In this document: positions 35,690 through 47,670 of the stretch, one piece after another
Layout of the letters: the number at the start of each line of letters is the position of its first letter
Position numbering within the stretch: position 1 is the first letter of the stretch
Source of the DNA: Poecilobothrus nobilitatus
Taxonomy: Eukaryota; Arthropoda; Insecta; Diptera; Dolichopodidae
Reading direction: 5' to 3'
Assembly (NCBI GenBank): GCA_947095535.1
Contig: OX352773.1
Span: 259,493,590-259,557,589, forward strand
DNA: 64,000 nt
Position numbers and translations under genes: made by a program
Notes under the pieces: generated by a model
What the model was told of the DNA's origin: nothing
What the model saw: the letters and a program-made list of their open reading frames with translations, nothing else
Database searches by the model: none

Positions 35690-35875
35690 AACATATATAT
35701 ATAAATAGAATCTATCTAACTATGAGGACTTTCCTTTAACTATGAAGACGTCCATTTCTATAATCCGGAAGAAAACATTCCATTTATATAATTCCAAATC
35801 AATATAACTTGAATATATTTTAATTTCCCCTTTCGAGCTCGATTTAGGGAAATTCAAGTATAACTAAATTTTTTT
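35690..35875. repeat. Possible pogo-type MITE remnant
   Basis: ATAACTTGAAT...TTTCCCC (about 35810-35830) and AGGGAAATTCAAGTATAAC (35847-35866) form a small inverted repeat like the inner parts of pogo-type MITEs. The outer ends are lost. Confidence 0.3.
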
Positions 35876-35919
35876 CATCTTTATTTTGCTAAGGCAGGTT
35901 GGAATCTTTCAAATACTCC

Positions 35920-36122
35920 ATAAATGGTAATGTCAGATTCTGACAGACTAAATCCACCTTCCCCTTTAACCAATATAATGGGATGAAACCTGAAAATGCT
36001 AACCCAGTATATCGGCTAAAAAGTAGGTATAGGAGAAGATGGGACAAAGATATGCAAACTTTGAATTAGGTAGAACGGCTGTAAGCGAACAATAAATCCG
36101 CCTATCATTATTATTACTTACT
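35920..36122. repeat. Dispersed repeat R, copy 2
   Basis: CAATATAATGGGATGAA, CAGTATATCGGCTAAAAAG, GTAGGTATAGGAGAAG and AATCCGCCTATCATTATTAT align with 28253-28420. It abuts the LINE remnant at 36123 and could be part of that element's 3' region. Confidence 0.65.
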
Positions 36123-36605
36123 ATCAGTAACGAAGATATCGTTGAAGATAACAGTTACAACATAACACCTTCCTGCAGATAATAATTTAAGGCACTTAAA
36201 ACTTCGCTTAAAACTATGTACGATGTTTCGTTATCCAGAAATAAAAATTTTATCCAATTTGGTTTTCGTTGTCTTCATAAGAGGATTTTGAATAGATCGG
36301 GTGAGTAATCATTACCCAGAACACGAATTGATCGATTCGAAAGGAAATTTCCAATTCATTTCAAAAAAACATCACCATCACTTTATGCTATACTCGATCG
36401 AAAGCATTAGAAATATCCATGACAACAACGTCAGACTTCCCCGATGGAAACTAATATTGAGCTTTTCGCAAAGGCAAGTCTTAAGATCTGCAATTAAACG
36501 TTCACTTTTAAACACGTACTGTCTATCATGAATTAAACGCTTACTATCTAAAGATTTTAAAAGCCTACAAATGATTAGGTTTTCCATTATCTTGGAAAGG
36601 ACAAA
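36123..36605 (-). pseudogene. Jockey-like LINE reverse transcriptase core (fossil)
   Basis: Minus strand, from 36600: KIMENLIICRLLKSLDSKRL then IHDRQYVFKSERLIADLKTC, matching the SK-ME--I---LL-YLE-H-LI-D-QYGFR--RS--DLL segment of LINE reverse transcriptases. After a frameshift, DVVVMDISNAFDRV-HKV follows. This is motif A of the palm domain with the catalytic aspartate of D-SNAFDRV and a stop at the usual tryptophan. After more damage, KTKLDKIFISG and SAGRCYVVTVIFNDIFVTDS remain; the latter sits where AGVPQG-VLSPTLFN-FVNDL is expected, with the VPQG core eroded. The FADD motif is not found. Several frameshifts and stops make it non-functional. Confidence 0.75.
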
Positions 36606-38287
36606 TGATTGGTAGTGGAAGGGATTGCTATTATATCTTTTTAATGCAAAATCTCCAAAACTTTAAATTTCGACTGCTAAACACCTTTTGTACATCATGA
36701 TATTACGTAATTAAAAGAAAATGTTAACATTTGAAAACTGTATCTATAAGGTTATTCCTTTTAAAAAATAATTTAAATGTACCAAATAATAGAGATTGGT
36801 TAACTTTTATTAATTTATTTTTATTCATTCTTTTCTATATCAAAGTTAAGATAATTATTATTGTATTTTAAATTTTCATTAATTAAGAATTTTTTTTTTT
36901 GATAATTTACAATACAAAGAAAATGAAAGAAACAAACAAAATAATTGAAAATATTGAAAAAAAAACCAAAAGCAATTATTATATTTTTGTTTTGCTTAAA
37001 TTTTTTTTATATTCGTTTTTTATGACATAAACAAAGGCTATTAAATAACAGAAGAAAATATTTTTTTTTTTAATTTTCTTAATTTTTTATTTACATATTT
37101 TTTAAAAATAAACGTATTTTCTTACTTAATAAAAAAAACTAAATTTAATGAACATCCTACATAAAATTAAAATTAATAAATACGTACATATTCCATTTTC
37201 TCTGTAGTGTAGATCCTTAAACTTTAACAATTAATATTCAGAGTACAGATTATCAATTTGATGGACAACGATGAGAATTTATTCGGGTTGAAGGTTATTT
37301 AAAATTGGCGAAAAATATAAATAATTTAAAATTAACTGTAAATTCGTCTTAAAGTGGTTCTCGACTTGACTAAAAATTATAAGGAAAAACATGAGTAAAG
37401 CCTTAAAAGGAGCTCTAAAATCAAGGAAATTTTTTTTTTTATTCGATTCTTAGCATTTTACAAATTTGAATCGATTATACTTAAAGCTGATAGATATTTA
37501 TAATACAATATTCTGTATCAACTAAAATAATTTTATATTATAAAGTAAATCTAAAAATGCCAAATAATCATCCATTTAATTAACAATACGAGAATATTAA
37601 AATAATTATTTTTCAATATATAGATAAATAATATCATTTTTAATTCTTAAGCAATAAAATTTTAATAATTAGATATACATAATATCTGTGATTTTTAGAA
37701 AATAAAAATTTATTTCTATTTGTGGTGAATTTTATAGTGTAATAAAATTTCAAAAAAAAAAAAAAAACAATCTTTAAAATAAATTTAAAATTTTTGAAAT
37801 CTTGTTTTAAATCTTTTTTAAATAAATATTATTTTGATTTCTTAGCAAAAACTAAAATGATTTAATAATAGAAAAATTAATCAATTTTATTCAATAATCA
37901 AATATTTTAAAAAATTTTTATTTTTTGTAATATATATTACTTATATACGTTAATTATATATTACTTATATACGTTAACAGAAATGAAACGGGTATATAGC
38001 ACTTGACTGAAATTTACATTATAAATATCCGTTTTGTCTAAAATTATTTGATAAAATGCTCATTTAACAAAAACTCTTTTCACAAATATTCCGTAGATGT
38101 TAAAATCTCTTTTCGGAAAATATCCTTTTGGTAAATTTTAATATAATGTTCTTTGTAGATCTTAACAACAAATTATTTATAATCTCCGATCATTAGATAC
38201 TGTAGATTCTGGTTTTTTTCTTTTTTTTACGCTCTGTAGCCCAACTCTAGGAAAGGGTTCCTTAGGGCATTGTTGGTGCAGGAGCTA
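36606..38287. other. A/T-rich DNA with a 24-bp tandem duplication
   Basis: No genes. At 37931-37977, ATATTACTTATATACGTTAA is repeated with period 24. 38030-38140 has loose CATTTAACAAAAACTC-type words like the foldback arms at 51835. Confidence 0.55.
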
Positions 38288-38422
38288 AATGTATTGGATA
38301 TTCATAATTATGATTTAAGGTATGTTTAAGACAATACAATCTGTTTAGAATTGTGACTTGCACCAAAATTTGAAACGAACAGACCAACAGAATTGTGACT
38401 TGCACCAAAATTTGAACAGAGT
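38288..38422. repeat. 135-bp repeat D, copy 1
   Basis: Base-for-base identical to 42348-42482, in the same orientation. It contains an internal direct repeat (AATTGTGACTTGCACCAAAA then TTTGAA) about 48 bases apart. No frame of note and no inverted ends. Confidence 0.95.
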
Positions 38423-40932
38423 GAAACTCAATAAGGAAAGGTACACACTCATACACACTTATACACACTCAATACATATATCAAATAATAAATAATTAAA
38501 AAATGTAGGGACTGCCCCTTCCAAACCACCACTAAACAAATTAATTATTTTATAACTTACTATAAACCGCACACTAATTCAAATCTAATTCTTGACAAAG
38601 TCTATAACGTATATGAAAGTGTATTTAAGGAATATTTGCAAATTGATTTTTGTTAAGTAAGAACTAACTGCTAACTATGTCTTTTGCATTTACAATTTTT
38701 TTGTTAAGCAGATTTAACCGAAATAGATCTTTGTTATTTGAGTGTTGCGAAGTGTTCCGCTCTCTATTAAAGTTTTTAAAATTTTAAGAAAACTTTACAG
38801 TCTTCATTATCTTTTTATCGAACAAATTCTGGCAACCCGAAATCACTATCGGCAATTACAGAGTTTTAAACCAATCACTCCTCATCACATATATTTTTAA
38901 ATATAACAACTTACTCCTAAAACATATTATTCGATTCCTTTATAAATTCGAAATTTTACAAAATGCAAAGTGTTCAAGCGTCAAAATCTTCCTAATAAAT
39001 ACACATGCATATATAAATATACTTTTCCAAGAAAGATCACTCTAGTCTAAATGATTCTTTTTCAACGAAAAAAACTTAATTACTTGTTTAATTAAATTTT
39101 GACGTAATCTATATTAGGTACATTTTAATTCTGCATACTCAATCTATTACTTTAACTGATCATTTGAAAAATATAAGAAAATACGATCAATTAAAAAAAT
39201 TTGCTTATTAAAAAAGATTTATATACATAAGTATAGGTACATATGTATATAATTAAACATTAAGTAAGTATATATTATTATAATAAAACTAAACTGAATT
39301 ATATCCTAATTAAACACCTATACGCAGATACATGACATTTATGAAATGCAGACAAAAAATAAACAAAAAAAAAATCTAGTAAAATATTTTAAGGTCATTT
39401 ATGTCACTGATTCAGTATCTCTACCGATTAACATACTTAGGACATGTAAAAATTTAGTTACTTAATTAAAAAAAAAAATAAGTACTGAAATCTTGTTATT
39501 TAAACGATTCTTTATACACCATAAATCATATTGTTTGGTATGTGATTGCAAGGTTATTTCTATACCTATCTTAATTAAAACATAACAACAACAACAAAAT
39601 TCATTCCAATGTATATTCAGAACTTAATAAAGCTCAAAAAATATATATTTACATATTTAAACAGAAAAAAACAAAAAATAAATAAATAAATGAAATGAAA
39701 AATGCAATCCTCCTAAACTAAACTTAACTGAACTAAACAAAAATATTAATTCATTTTCAACAAAACTCCACTGAACTTTACCATAAATATACGTAAGTAA
39801 AATAAAATAATAAAAAAGGTTAAAAAAGAGACAAAGGAGTAAACAAAAGATTTTTTTTTTCTTGTAATTTTTTCAAGTTTATTTAAATTAAAATACAAAA
39901 ATAAAAAACAAAAAAAACAAAAATAGTAAAACACAATGAAAAGCATAGTAATTTTGACTTCAATACATATGTATGTGTTGCTTTTGTTTTTTTAATTTAC
40001 TAGAGTAAATAATATTATTTTGTATGTAAACGTGCCATTCATTAATTTCAATAATAAAATGAAAAGAAAACGAAACAAAAGAGATCCAATAACTACCATT
40101 TTACTAAAAGCGGAACTAAACAGCTAGAAACAAAAAAAAAAATAAATAATTTATTAAGAACACGTCGAAATCAATAAAAATAAATCAACAAGAAAAATTA
40201 ATTTATATCGTAAATTAACTATATTTGCATTATTTGTTTTCTTTTGTTTTTTTTTTCCAGAAGATTCAAAAGAAATACATAATATAAAAAATTTCTTTGG
40301 TTTTATTAAATTTACAAAGAATTCTATTGTATATTTCTTAATAAATATAATTATATAAAATCAATAATTACTTTATTTATATATGTATGATTTTTATTGA
40401 ACACATCTGCATTTAAATGTCAGTGTTTGTTGTTTTAAATTAATACGAAAAATAACGATATCATCATCATTGTGTTTCGTTCTTAAAATTCGTTGTCATC
40501 TTACGTGAAAGTGCTGTCATTTGTATTATGATAGGAGTTTTTTTTCTTCTTGTTATTAATTAAAAAATATAAACATTAAATAATTTAGTAAAATTTTTAA
40601 AATGTTTAAGACTTTTATTGCGTACTCTTGGTGACATCCAAATTGTAAAAAAACGAGTTTAAATACAGTAAAAATATCGAGTCTAAATGCAATTTGTATT
40701 TTTATCATTTTGGATCATATATTTGACATTTTAATCTTCTTCATAATTTGACGTTTAAGTTATAAATACATATCTATTACATATCAATGAATATCTATCT
40801 TAGATATGTTACATACATAAATATAAATAAGTAATGTACTTTTTGCGAAAAAATAAAAATAATTTAAATTTATTATTAATTCATTCTTAGATAATGCAAA
40901 AAAAAAAAACTACTGAGAACATTTTCCATGAA
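38423..40932. other. A/T-rich DNA, nothing assignable
   Basis: 38740-38900 is moderately complex (GAGTGTTGCGAAGTGTTCCG) but unassigned. The rest is A-rich simple sequence. Confidence 0.55.
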
Positions 40933-41075
40933 AAGTGCACAAGTAAGAACGATTTTACACAGCCTTCCCTTTTCAGGCGTGGCTGTAAATATCGTAAGGG
41001 GGAATAATTCTTACGACATGTGGCATTCGAACGCGATTTTATACGTTCTAACCCACTAGGCCACCGCTATAAAAT
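40933..41075 (-). mobile_element. tRNA-derived SINE (family S), copy 2
   Basis: Minus strand: ATAGCGGTGGCCTAGTGGGT has a perfect A box TGGCCTAGTGGG. The head is shortened by an internal deletion and the B box is eroded to GCGTTCGAATG. Then GTCGTAAGAATTATTCCCCC with its pairing CTTACGAT, and CCTGAAAAGGGAAGGCTGTG as in copies 3-5. Confidence 0.8.
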
Positions 41076-41444
41076 ACTAAAAAAATAAAAAAGGAGTAGC
41101 GAGTTTTAACGTTCAAAAATTTAAAAGAAAAGAAGAAAAGAAAAATTCTAAAAACTTCGAAAATAATTTCGTTGTCATCTGAAAATGAATTCAGATTTTC
41201 TTCAGCAACTGCTGAGAAGTCTTTTAAATCATAATATATATTTTATTAAAAACATCGTAATATTCCAATGTCGTTGCAATTGTAGTTAGAGTTTCACCTG
41301 CAAATGAAGGATAAAAAATAAAACATTTACAAAAAATTAACCTGCTGTTTTGTTTCGTTTTTTTATACGTTTCTATAAGTATAAGATTTTTGATAAATTT
41401 CAGCAAAATCAAATTGTGCAATGATTATGGAGGCGCCAGGATGA
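41076..41444. other. Unassigned A/T-rich sequence
   Basis: No feature beyond a small CTGAAAATGAATTCAG inverted repeat near 41179-41194. Confidence 0.5.
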
Positions 41445-42181
41445 AATTGTGCAACGATCTGAAAACCTAAGCGTTTTAGGCATGTAGCTAAATGAAAAAA
41501 TGATATGTAATGATCATATTTTTGATATAGCGAAAAGTGCTGCTAAATACTTAAGTTTTCTCTTTAGATGCAAGACATATTTTGCGTCCAGGGGCCTGCA
41601 TAATATTTAGAAGACTTATATACGACCCAAGATGGAGTATAATTCCCATATATAGGCTGGCGCCTCACTTACGTCATTTAATTACCTCGATTGAATTCAA
41701 AAACACGCCATTCGTCGTGTTAGCGACTCCGTTGACACTGCTTGCCTCACTTATCTTGGCACTCGTCCTAATATTCGAGCCCTTTCTCTTTTTTATAGAT
41801 ATTTTATAGGTAATGACACTTGTTCAGATGAGATAAAATCGCTGATGCCACCTCTCAAAACATTCCACCGCATCATTAGAGGGACTTCAAGTGCTCATAA
41901 CTACTATATGGAACTTCATAAATGCTACTGTACTGGTTAACTATAGCAATTCGTTTGTTGTCAGAACTGCAAAAATGTGCAACCTATTACCATTCTCTGT
42001 ATTTCCAAATATTGACGATTTTTTGTTTTACAATTTGCACAAATTCAAAACGAATCTTACCGTCTTACTCCCCTTTATCCGCATTTTTCCCATCCGTATC
42101 CCATACAATTTAGTCTCAACTACTTTTTAGTACAAAAGAACATATTCCTAGATTGAGATTAATAAATAAAAAAAAAAAAAA
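41445..42181 (+). pseudogene. Jockey/CR1-like LINE ORF2 C-terminus and 3' end (fossil)
   Basis: Plus strand: ENLSVLGM then a stop, NDHIFDIAKSAAKYLSFLFR, CKTYFASRGLHNI, TYIRPKMEYNSHI, IQKHAIRRVSDSV, NIRALSLFYRYFIGN, IRGTSSAHNYYMELHKCY. After a frameshift near 41935 come NSFVVRTAKMCNLLPFSVFP and LHKFKTNLTVLL. This is the complete order of the LINE thumb and C-terminal domain (LG---S-L-W-DHI--IAK-A-K-LGFL-R, YK--IRP-MEY-SHIW, SLFYRY, SF-VRTA--WN-LP). In-frame stops replace residues at HNI, SHI and the aspartate before IQK. Coding remnants end near 42129 and a poly-A run (42167-42181) marks the 3' end. It is the longest LINE remnant in the window. Confidence 0.9.
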
Positions 42182-42347
42182 CTAAACTATATCGCTATTG
42201 TTTAAAGTAAAATTTTATTAATTATGATTACAATTTATAACAATATTTCAAAAAAGATTTATTTTTTAATTTTTCAAAAATTCGTAGGCAAAATTATACG
42301 AATATTATCCTAATGAATATCCTAATTATTTATTTAAGTTTTTGATT

Positions 42348-42482
42348 AATGTATTGGATATTCATAATTATGATTTAAGGTATGTTTAAGACAATACAAT
42401 CTGTTTAGAATTGTGACTTGCACCAAAATTTGAAACGAACAGACCAACAGAATTGTGACTTGCACCAAAATTTGAACAGAGT
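42348..42482. repeat. 135-bp repeat D, copy 2
   Basis: Identical to 38288-38422 over all 135 bases, same strand; flanks differ immediately on both sides. It begins about 170 bases after the LINE poly-A. Confidence 0.95.
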
Positions 42483-43564
42483 AAAACAAATATAGGCATA
42501 TTTTTTAAAAAATTTTTCGGAAATGTGCTAAAAAGGAATAAAGGAATAAAGTCAAAAATATTTTTTAAAAGTAATAGGTACACTTTGATCAAATTTTAAT
42601 TCTAATTCTCTTTTTTTTTACAACAACAAGGTATTTTAAATAAGGAGGCTGTCGTACAAACGCTGTCGCTGTCATAAGAAAGATGTACATACAAAAATTC
42701 TCTGAAATACTTATTGAATTTTAAAGTTTAAATTTAATATACAAAAAATTCTCTTGTGATTTACTTTACAAAAGTCTCTTGTTATTTATTTTTACGTTTT
42801 ATTTTTTAAATTTATTTAACACATACTTAATTATAATTAAACTTTAAATATTTATTATACTTTTAAGTTTCAATAAGTGTTTAAAAAAAAAACACATTTA
42901 AAATTTTCAATTGAACAACATTGGAATAACAAATTCGAATTGAATAACTTTAAAAAAACACACTAAATATTTAAAATTTAAATTCTTTTATTTAAAAATA
43001 ATTAAATTAAATATTTCCAATCAATCATATAGGTATATATACTTAGGTATATATATATATACTCCTATATAATAATACTTAGTGAATTCTCAAATAGATG
43101 GGGATGGGGTTTTTTTTTCTTTGTTGTTATTTAATTTTTCATCCATTTAAAGCTTCATTTAAAATGATTTTCGAAAACAAATATTTAAATTTAAATTCTT
43201 TACACATCCTACTATTATTTTATCAGTATTTTATATTAATTATTTAATTAAAAATAATATAATATTATTTAGATTTGAATAGGTATGAGTTGAAAATGTT
43301 TCAAATTTGAAGGTCTACGTCACAATATATGTATTTAATTAGTAAGTAGCAACAACCATAATTGTAATTGATATACAAATGATTAAAAAAAGGGTTATTA
43401 CATTCTGAAATTTTTTTGAAATACAGATTTGTAAAGATTTTGATAAGATTTTATAGCAATTCAAAATTAATGAATAGTTTGGAGTCTAATTAAAAGAAAT
43501 TTTTATTTATTTTTTCGTTTAGTTTAATTACCCCATTACCTACAATGTAATAAGGAAAAAATCA
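42483..43564. other. A/T-rich DNA, nothing assignable
   Basis: ACAAAA-TTCTCT words recur at 42690-42780. The rest is simple sequence. Confidence 0.55.
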
Positions 43565-43745
43565 ACCTTTCCTTTTCAGTTGTGATTGCGGTACAATTAA
43601 ATATATTTAATTATAATTATTTCATTTATTTTAAGATTATATTATTAAATTTTATATAATATATATTTTGATTTAATCCGGTTTTGAACCAGAGACCTTC
43701 CGTTTGAAAAACTGACGACTTAGGCACTACGCTATTACTCAGATA
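43565..43745 (-). mobile_element. SINE with alternative tRNA-like head
   Basis: Minus strand: CTGAGTAATAGCGTAGTGCC (A-box region), GGTTCAAAACC (B box, 43681-43691), an A/T-rich expansion, then CAATCACAACTGAAAAGGAA, which resembles the CCTGAAAAGGAAA module of family S. It links the second head type to the family S body. Confidence 0.6.
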
Positions 43746-45009
43746 AATTAAAAGAAATTGAAATTTTTTGTTTATTTCTATTGCCATTTATTTTTACCTT
43801 TTTTTTAAATTTGTTTTTTGTTTTTTTAATGTTTTTTTTTTATTTTTGAAATTAAAAATTTTAAACTTTAAATAAAATACAATTAAATCAAAATTGAGCT
43901 TTATTTTTTTTATATTGGACGGTCCAAATAAAAATAATACAAAAACCAAAAAAAAAACTTTTTTCGAAAATTCAAATCCAAAAAAATATCAGAAATAAAT
44001 ATTTTCGATTATTTTCTAGATTTTTTCGAAATTTTACGCCGCCTCTCCCTTCACCTAAACAAATTATAAAATCCTGATTTTGTAACTATAAATTAACATT
44101 TGTCCTTGAAAATCCACTATTGTAACATTAATCCAAACTAAAATTTCAACATAGTGACAACTGACTGTTAAGATTTAGCGGAATTTTAGGGAACAAATTT
44201 ACAAATGAAATACAACAACTTTATAAATTCATATATATATAAGTATGTAATTTCTTATAAAATCGATAGTGATAGTGAATCGATAGAATAAATCAGTGCT
44301 ATACTTCTTTGAACCTCTTTATACACTGATTATTATTTGAAAAAAATTATATTTAAAATTAAAATCAATTTTTATATTAATAATTTTCACACCTGTCAAA
44401 AAATTTTTCTATTCTGATTGTATCCAATCTTCAATCTTCTTTTTATTTTATTTTAAAAATTTTAACAACATTAATCATAAGATATTAATTGGTATTATTA
44501 AAAGAAATCATGTTGTAGTGTAGACTGTTCGACTGTTTTTTTTCATATTTTTTTGATTTTTATTTTGAACCGGAAAAACAATCCAAATTTTTAAGTTATT
44601 CTTTAACAAACATTTCTAATAAACACTTCTAAAGACCTTCAAATTTATAAAATTTATTTTTTTAAATTTGCGAGTCCATTTACCTTTAGGCAATTTCTTG
44701 AATATTAAGCAAAATTGTAAAAAACAAAAAGAAAAAAAAAAAAAACACAAAATTAAATGTTTATTGATCAGAAATGGTTTAAGTCAAAAAAATGTTCTTT
44801 TTTTTTTTGGTAAAGTGAACATCAATATTTTAATTAATTTTTTTTTTTTTTTTGGTTTTCACTTTCAGATTAAATGAAAGCCTATAAATTGGATTAAAAA
44901 TAAAAACAAAATATAATTTGACCAGATCAATTTTTTTCTGGTGAGGTTACCGCCTAGCAATAATGAGAATACAGAAACAGCGATATTTTATATCATGGTT
45001 GGGTTGGTT
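43746..45009. other. A/T-rich DNA, one family F fragment
   Basis: 44066-44098 (AATCCTGATTTTGTAACTAT) is a single family F unit fragment. Otherwise homopolymers. 44668-44880 looks open but is lysine/phenylalanine low complexity. Confidence 0.5.
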
Positions 45010-45270
45010 TTTATACGTGGCTGGTCCTGTCAACCGTGAAAAGACCACAATTAACGCGTTAGCACCATTTTGCTACCACAAGGCTTATGTTTAGTCTATA
45101 ACGGATTTAATTTCAGATCCATTTCGTGGCATTCAGGAACCTTACCATTTCTTCAGGTTGCTTAGTCGCTGTATCACTAAGATCGTTAAATTCATGGATA
45201 CCCAGAGCTGTTCTTTAGGCCCTGACCAGCGCTGGGCGTTTACACGTGAAGTGTATAATGGTTTCTTTCT
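45010..45270 (-). pseudogene. RNase H-bearing LINE, ORF2 C-terminus and 3' UTR (fossil)
   Basis: Minus strand from 45262: ETIIHFTCKRPALVRA, a stop, then FNDLSDTATKQPEEMVRFLN and ATKWI before a stop. R1/I-type LINEs with an RNase H domain end in ET--H-LC-CPAL---R, LG, F--L-----P--LLRFI--T-WI, and this matches in order. One stop and a few substitutions separate it from an open frame. The following stretch to about 45010 (CACGGTTGACAGGACCAGCC) has the composition of a 3' UTR. The upstream RNase H and reverse transcriptase are missing. It may belong to the same family as 60215-60475. Confidence 0.75.
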
Positions 45271-46384
45271 CTTTTTTATTCTTGTATATCATAATAACAA
45301 TAACTCTTTCTGGATCTTTTTGATTTATTTAGGAATCTATTCAGGATTCTGTGGCAAATTTTTTCAGAGATTTTTATGTAATTTTTACCTTTCTTCTTGG
45401 TTACCTAATACAAAGTAATTTATTTTAATTAGAGATTCCAAATTTCTGATCATAGCTGTGGAGAGAAAAGCTTTTATAGAATCATAAGTCTGTTAAGGAT
45501 TTCAATATTATTAACTAAAAATCAAATTTTGATAAAATGTTTTTTATTGAGTTATGCCATAATTGAAATGAAAAAACTATAGTTTGATTTTTAAACCGAA
45601 TTTGTGCAACAAATCACACAAATCAAAAAAAAAACTTTAAAAAAAATAAAAATCAGCAAATTTTGAAATTTAAAAAGAATTCAATAAATACATGTAGATA
45701 CCAGTTATTATTTTTGCTAAGTCAAGTTGATTTTTTTTTTACGTATTTTACTTATATCTAAAAGTTTCATAATTAAATTTAATTGTTGAATGGATAGGAG
45801 TAGTAAATTAGCGTTAAAAAATGAACCTGAATATCTACACGTCTTTTTTTTTTTGTTGTTATTTTATCGTATTGTATATTTTAAAGGCCGGAATCATTTT
45901 ACCCAATTTTTTGTTAATTTCTTCTTTTTTTATCAGATATTAATTGAAATTCTTGAACTTTAGTTCAGTTAAAAATTTTTTTTTAGTTTTTTTTTTGATA
46001 ATAATCGTATTATTATGTAAATTGTGTTTACAAAATCTTTTTTTGTTAATTTTTTTTTTCTATATTAATTTCATATAGAGAAGAGTTCATGATCAGATTG
46101 AAATATTTAAAAAAAAAATGTAAATTTCAATGAGATGCAATTTATTTTGCTTAAATTATGATTTAATTACTTGTTTATGATGTAATTTCTTTTAAAATGT
46201 TAAATTAAAAAAAAAATTTATTATGAAACTCACACTTATTTTCTTTGTTGCAGATTGGGTGATTCTTACTTAATTGCAACGTAATTTATTAGTTTATATA
46301 ATTTTTTTTTACAATTTTATTTAACCCTTCTCAGTTTATTTTCTTAAGAATATTTAAATCGTTGGCAATTTGTAATTTTACAAA
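45271..46384. other. A/T-rich DNA, nothing assignable
   Basis: Simple sequence with many T runs. No supported feature. Confidence 0.6.
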
Positions 46385-46955
46385 TTTAAAAGCTTTGAAA
46401 GATCAAAATTTGCTATAAGTTTCACTCTGTCTGTCCGTTTGTTTGTCTGTTTACAAAATTTCTACATCGTTAAGGCTACAGCTAAGAATTTTAACCATAG
46501 ATAAGTCTCTTAAAAAATTTATTTTGCAGAACAACTTTGCAGATTACGGAGCTACAGTCCCTCAAAGTTTGAAAAAGCCCGATTTTCAAATTTATAATCT
46601 CAGAATTCAGATATTTTTCAATTTAAAAACTCCAAACGACAGATCATTTTTTAGCTATTTAGAATCAAAATAATACTTTTTTTTGTAATTTAGTATTTAA
46701 ATTTACCATTATGTGAAAATAAAATTTTGCGTGAAACGGATGTTTCCGGAACGTTTTAAGCTAGAATCTTAAAAATTTTGAGTGAATAAAGATCTTTTAG
46801 AATTGGCATAAGTTAGCTCAGAAAATCTGTTTGTACCTCCCTCTGTTTAAGATCTATTTAAGGTCAAAAATTTAAAATTTTATTATTTACTTACTATAAA
46901 AATTACATTATGTTTTTACATGTAATAACAGCTTCTCTTAATTATATACGATTTT
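46385..46955 (-). repeat. Family X dispersed repeat
   Basis: AAGTTTCACTCTGTCTGTCC followed by GTTTGTTTGTCTGTTTACAA opens the copy. TTACGGAGCTACAGTCCCTC and an ACGTTTTAAGCTAGAATC block follow, and CTTCTCTTAATTATATACG closes it, aligning with 17040-17705. Confidence 0.65.
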
Positions 46956-47477
46956 TTTAAAATTTGAAGAAAGGGTTTATTAACTTTTCACAATTATTAT
47001 AAAATTCTAAGAAATATTACAAATTTTGATGCAAGTCAAAATAAATTCTAAAATGTTTTTATGATCTTTTGGAAAATGTTTGACTTCAAAACTTTGATTT
47101 TACATTCTGCCTTTTTATCTTTTTTAATGTTAGAAAATATTTTTTGTGTTTATAAACTAGTTATAGTTTAAAATAAAGTTATTTCAATTTGTTTTAACGA
47201 ATTTAAAAACACAGAATAATATTTAAGGATCATCCTAAAAGTATGCAATTATAAGTTGTATTTGTAATCTTATTCAACCACAAGCTTAAAACGTAGCCAG
47301 TATTGCTCTAAATAGCAGAGGGCTATACTAATACTATCAAAATAGTATTTTTGTAATAAGTATTAGTTTTAAATAAATAAATATAATGGTTGTGTAATAT
47401 TGCATTATCCTATGATCTATATGTGGTATTGTATAACATTACATTACTATAAATATAAATCAATAAAACGATATGCC
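46956..47477. other. Unassigned sequence
   Basis: 47270-47350 is of moderate complexity (ACGTAGCCAGTATTGCTC) with no identifiable content. Confidence 0.5.
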
Positions 47478-47550
47478 TTAGCCTTAGTAGTCGAATGGTT
47501 AAACGTTTGACATAACAACATGAAATTTATAGGTTAAATTCTAATAAAGT
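47478..47550 (+). repeat. tRNA-like sequence opposite a SINE
   Basis: GCCTTAGTAGTCGAATGGTT has a D-arm/A-box look (TAGTCGAATGGTTA), with a degenerate B box (GGTTAAATTCT) 45 bases on. The ends do not pair as an acceptor stem. It lies tail to tail with the SINE at 47559. Confidence 0.35.
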
Positions 47551-47558
47551 AAAAGAAA

Positions 47559-47670
47559 AGCCTTTCCTTTTCAGGGATGACTGTACATGCCGTAAAGAGG
47601 AATTACACTTACGACGTGGATGGGATTCGAACCCACTTTCGCGGTATTTACAGCGTATTTTTATACGACA
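47559..47670 (-). mobile_element. tRNA-derived SINE (family S), copy 3, 5' truncated
   Basis: Minus strand: B box GGGTTCGAATCCC in a T-arm stem, GTCGTAAGTGTAATTCCTCT with its degenerate partner TTACGGC, then ACAGTCATCCCTGAAAAGGA. The A box is missing because the copy stops in TATAAAAATACGCTGTAAAT. Confidence 0.8.

Noticed and set aside
36301..36531. A plus-strand gene
   Set aside because: It is antisense to the LINE reverse transcriptase remnant.
38262..38468. A small gene overlapping repeat D
   Set aside because: The frame simply spans the internal direct repeat of the 135-bp unit, and the other copy differs outside it.
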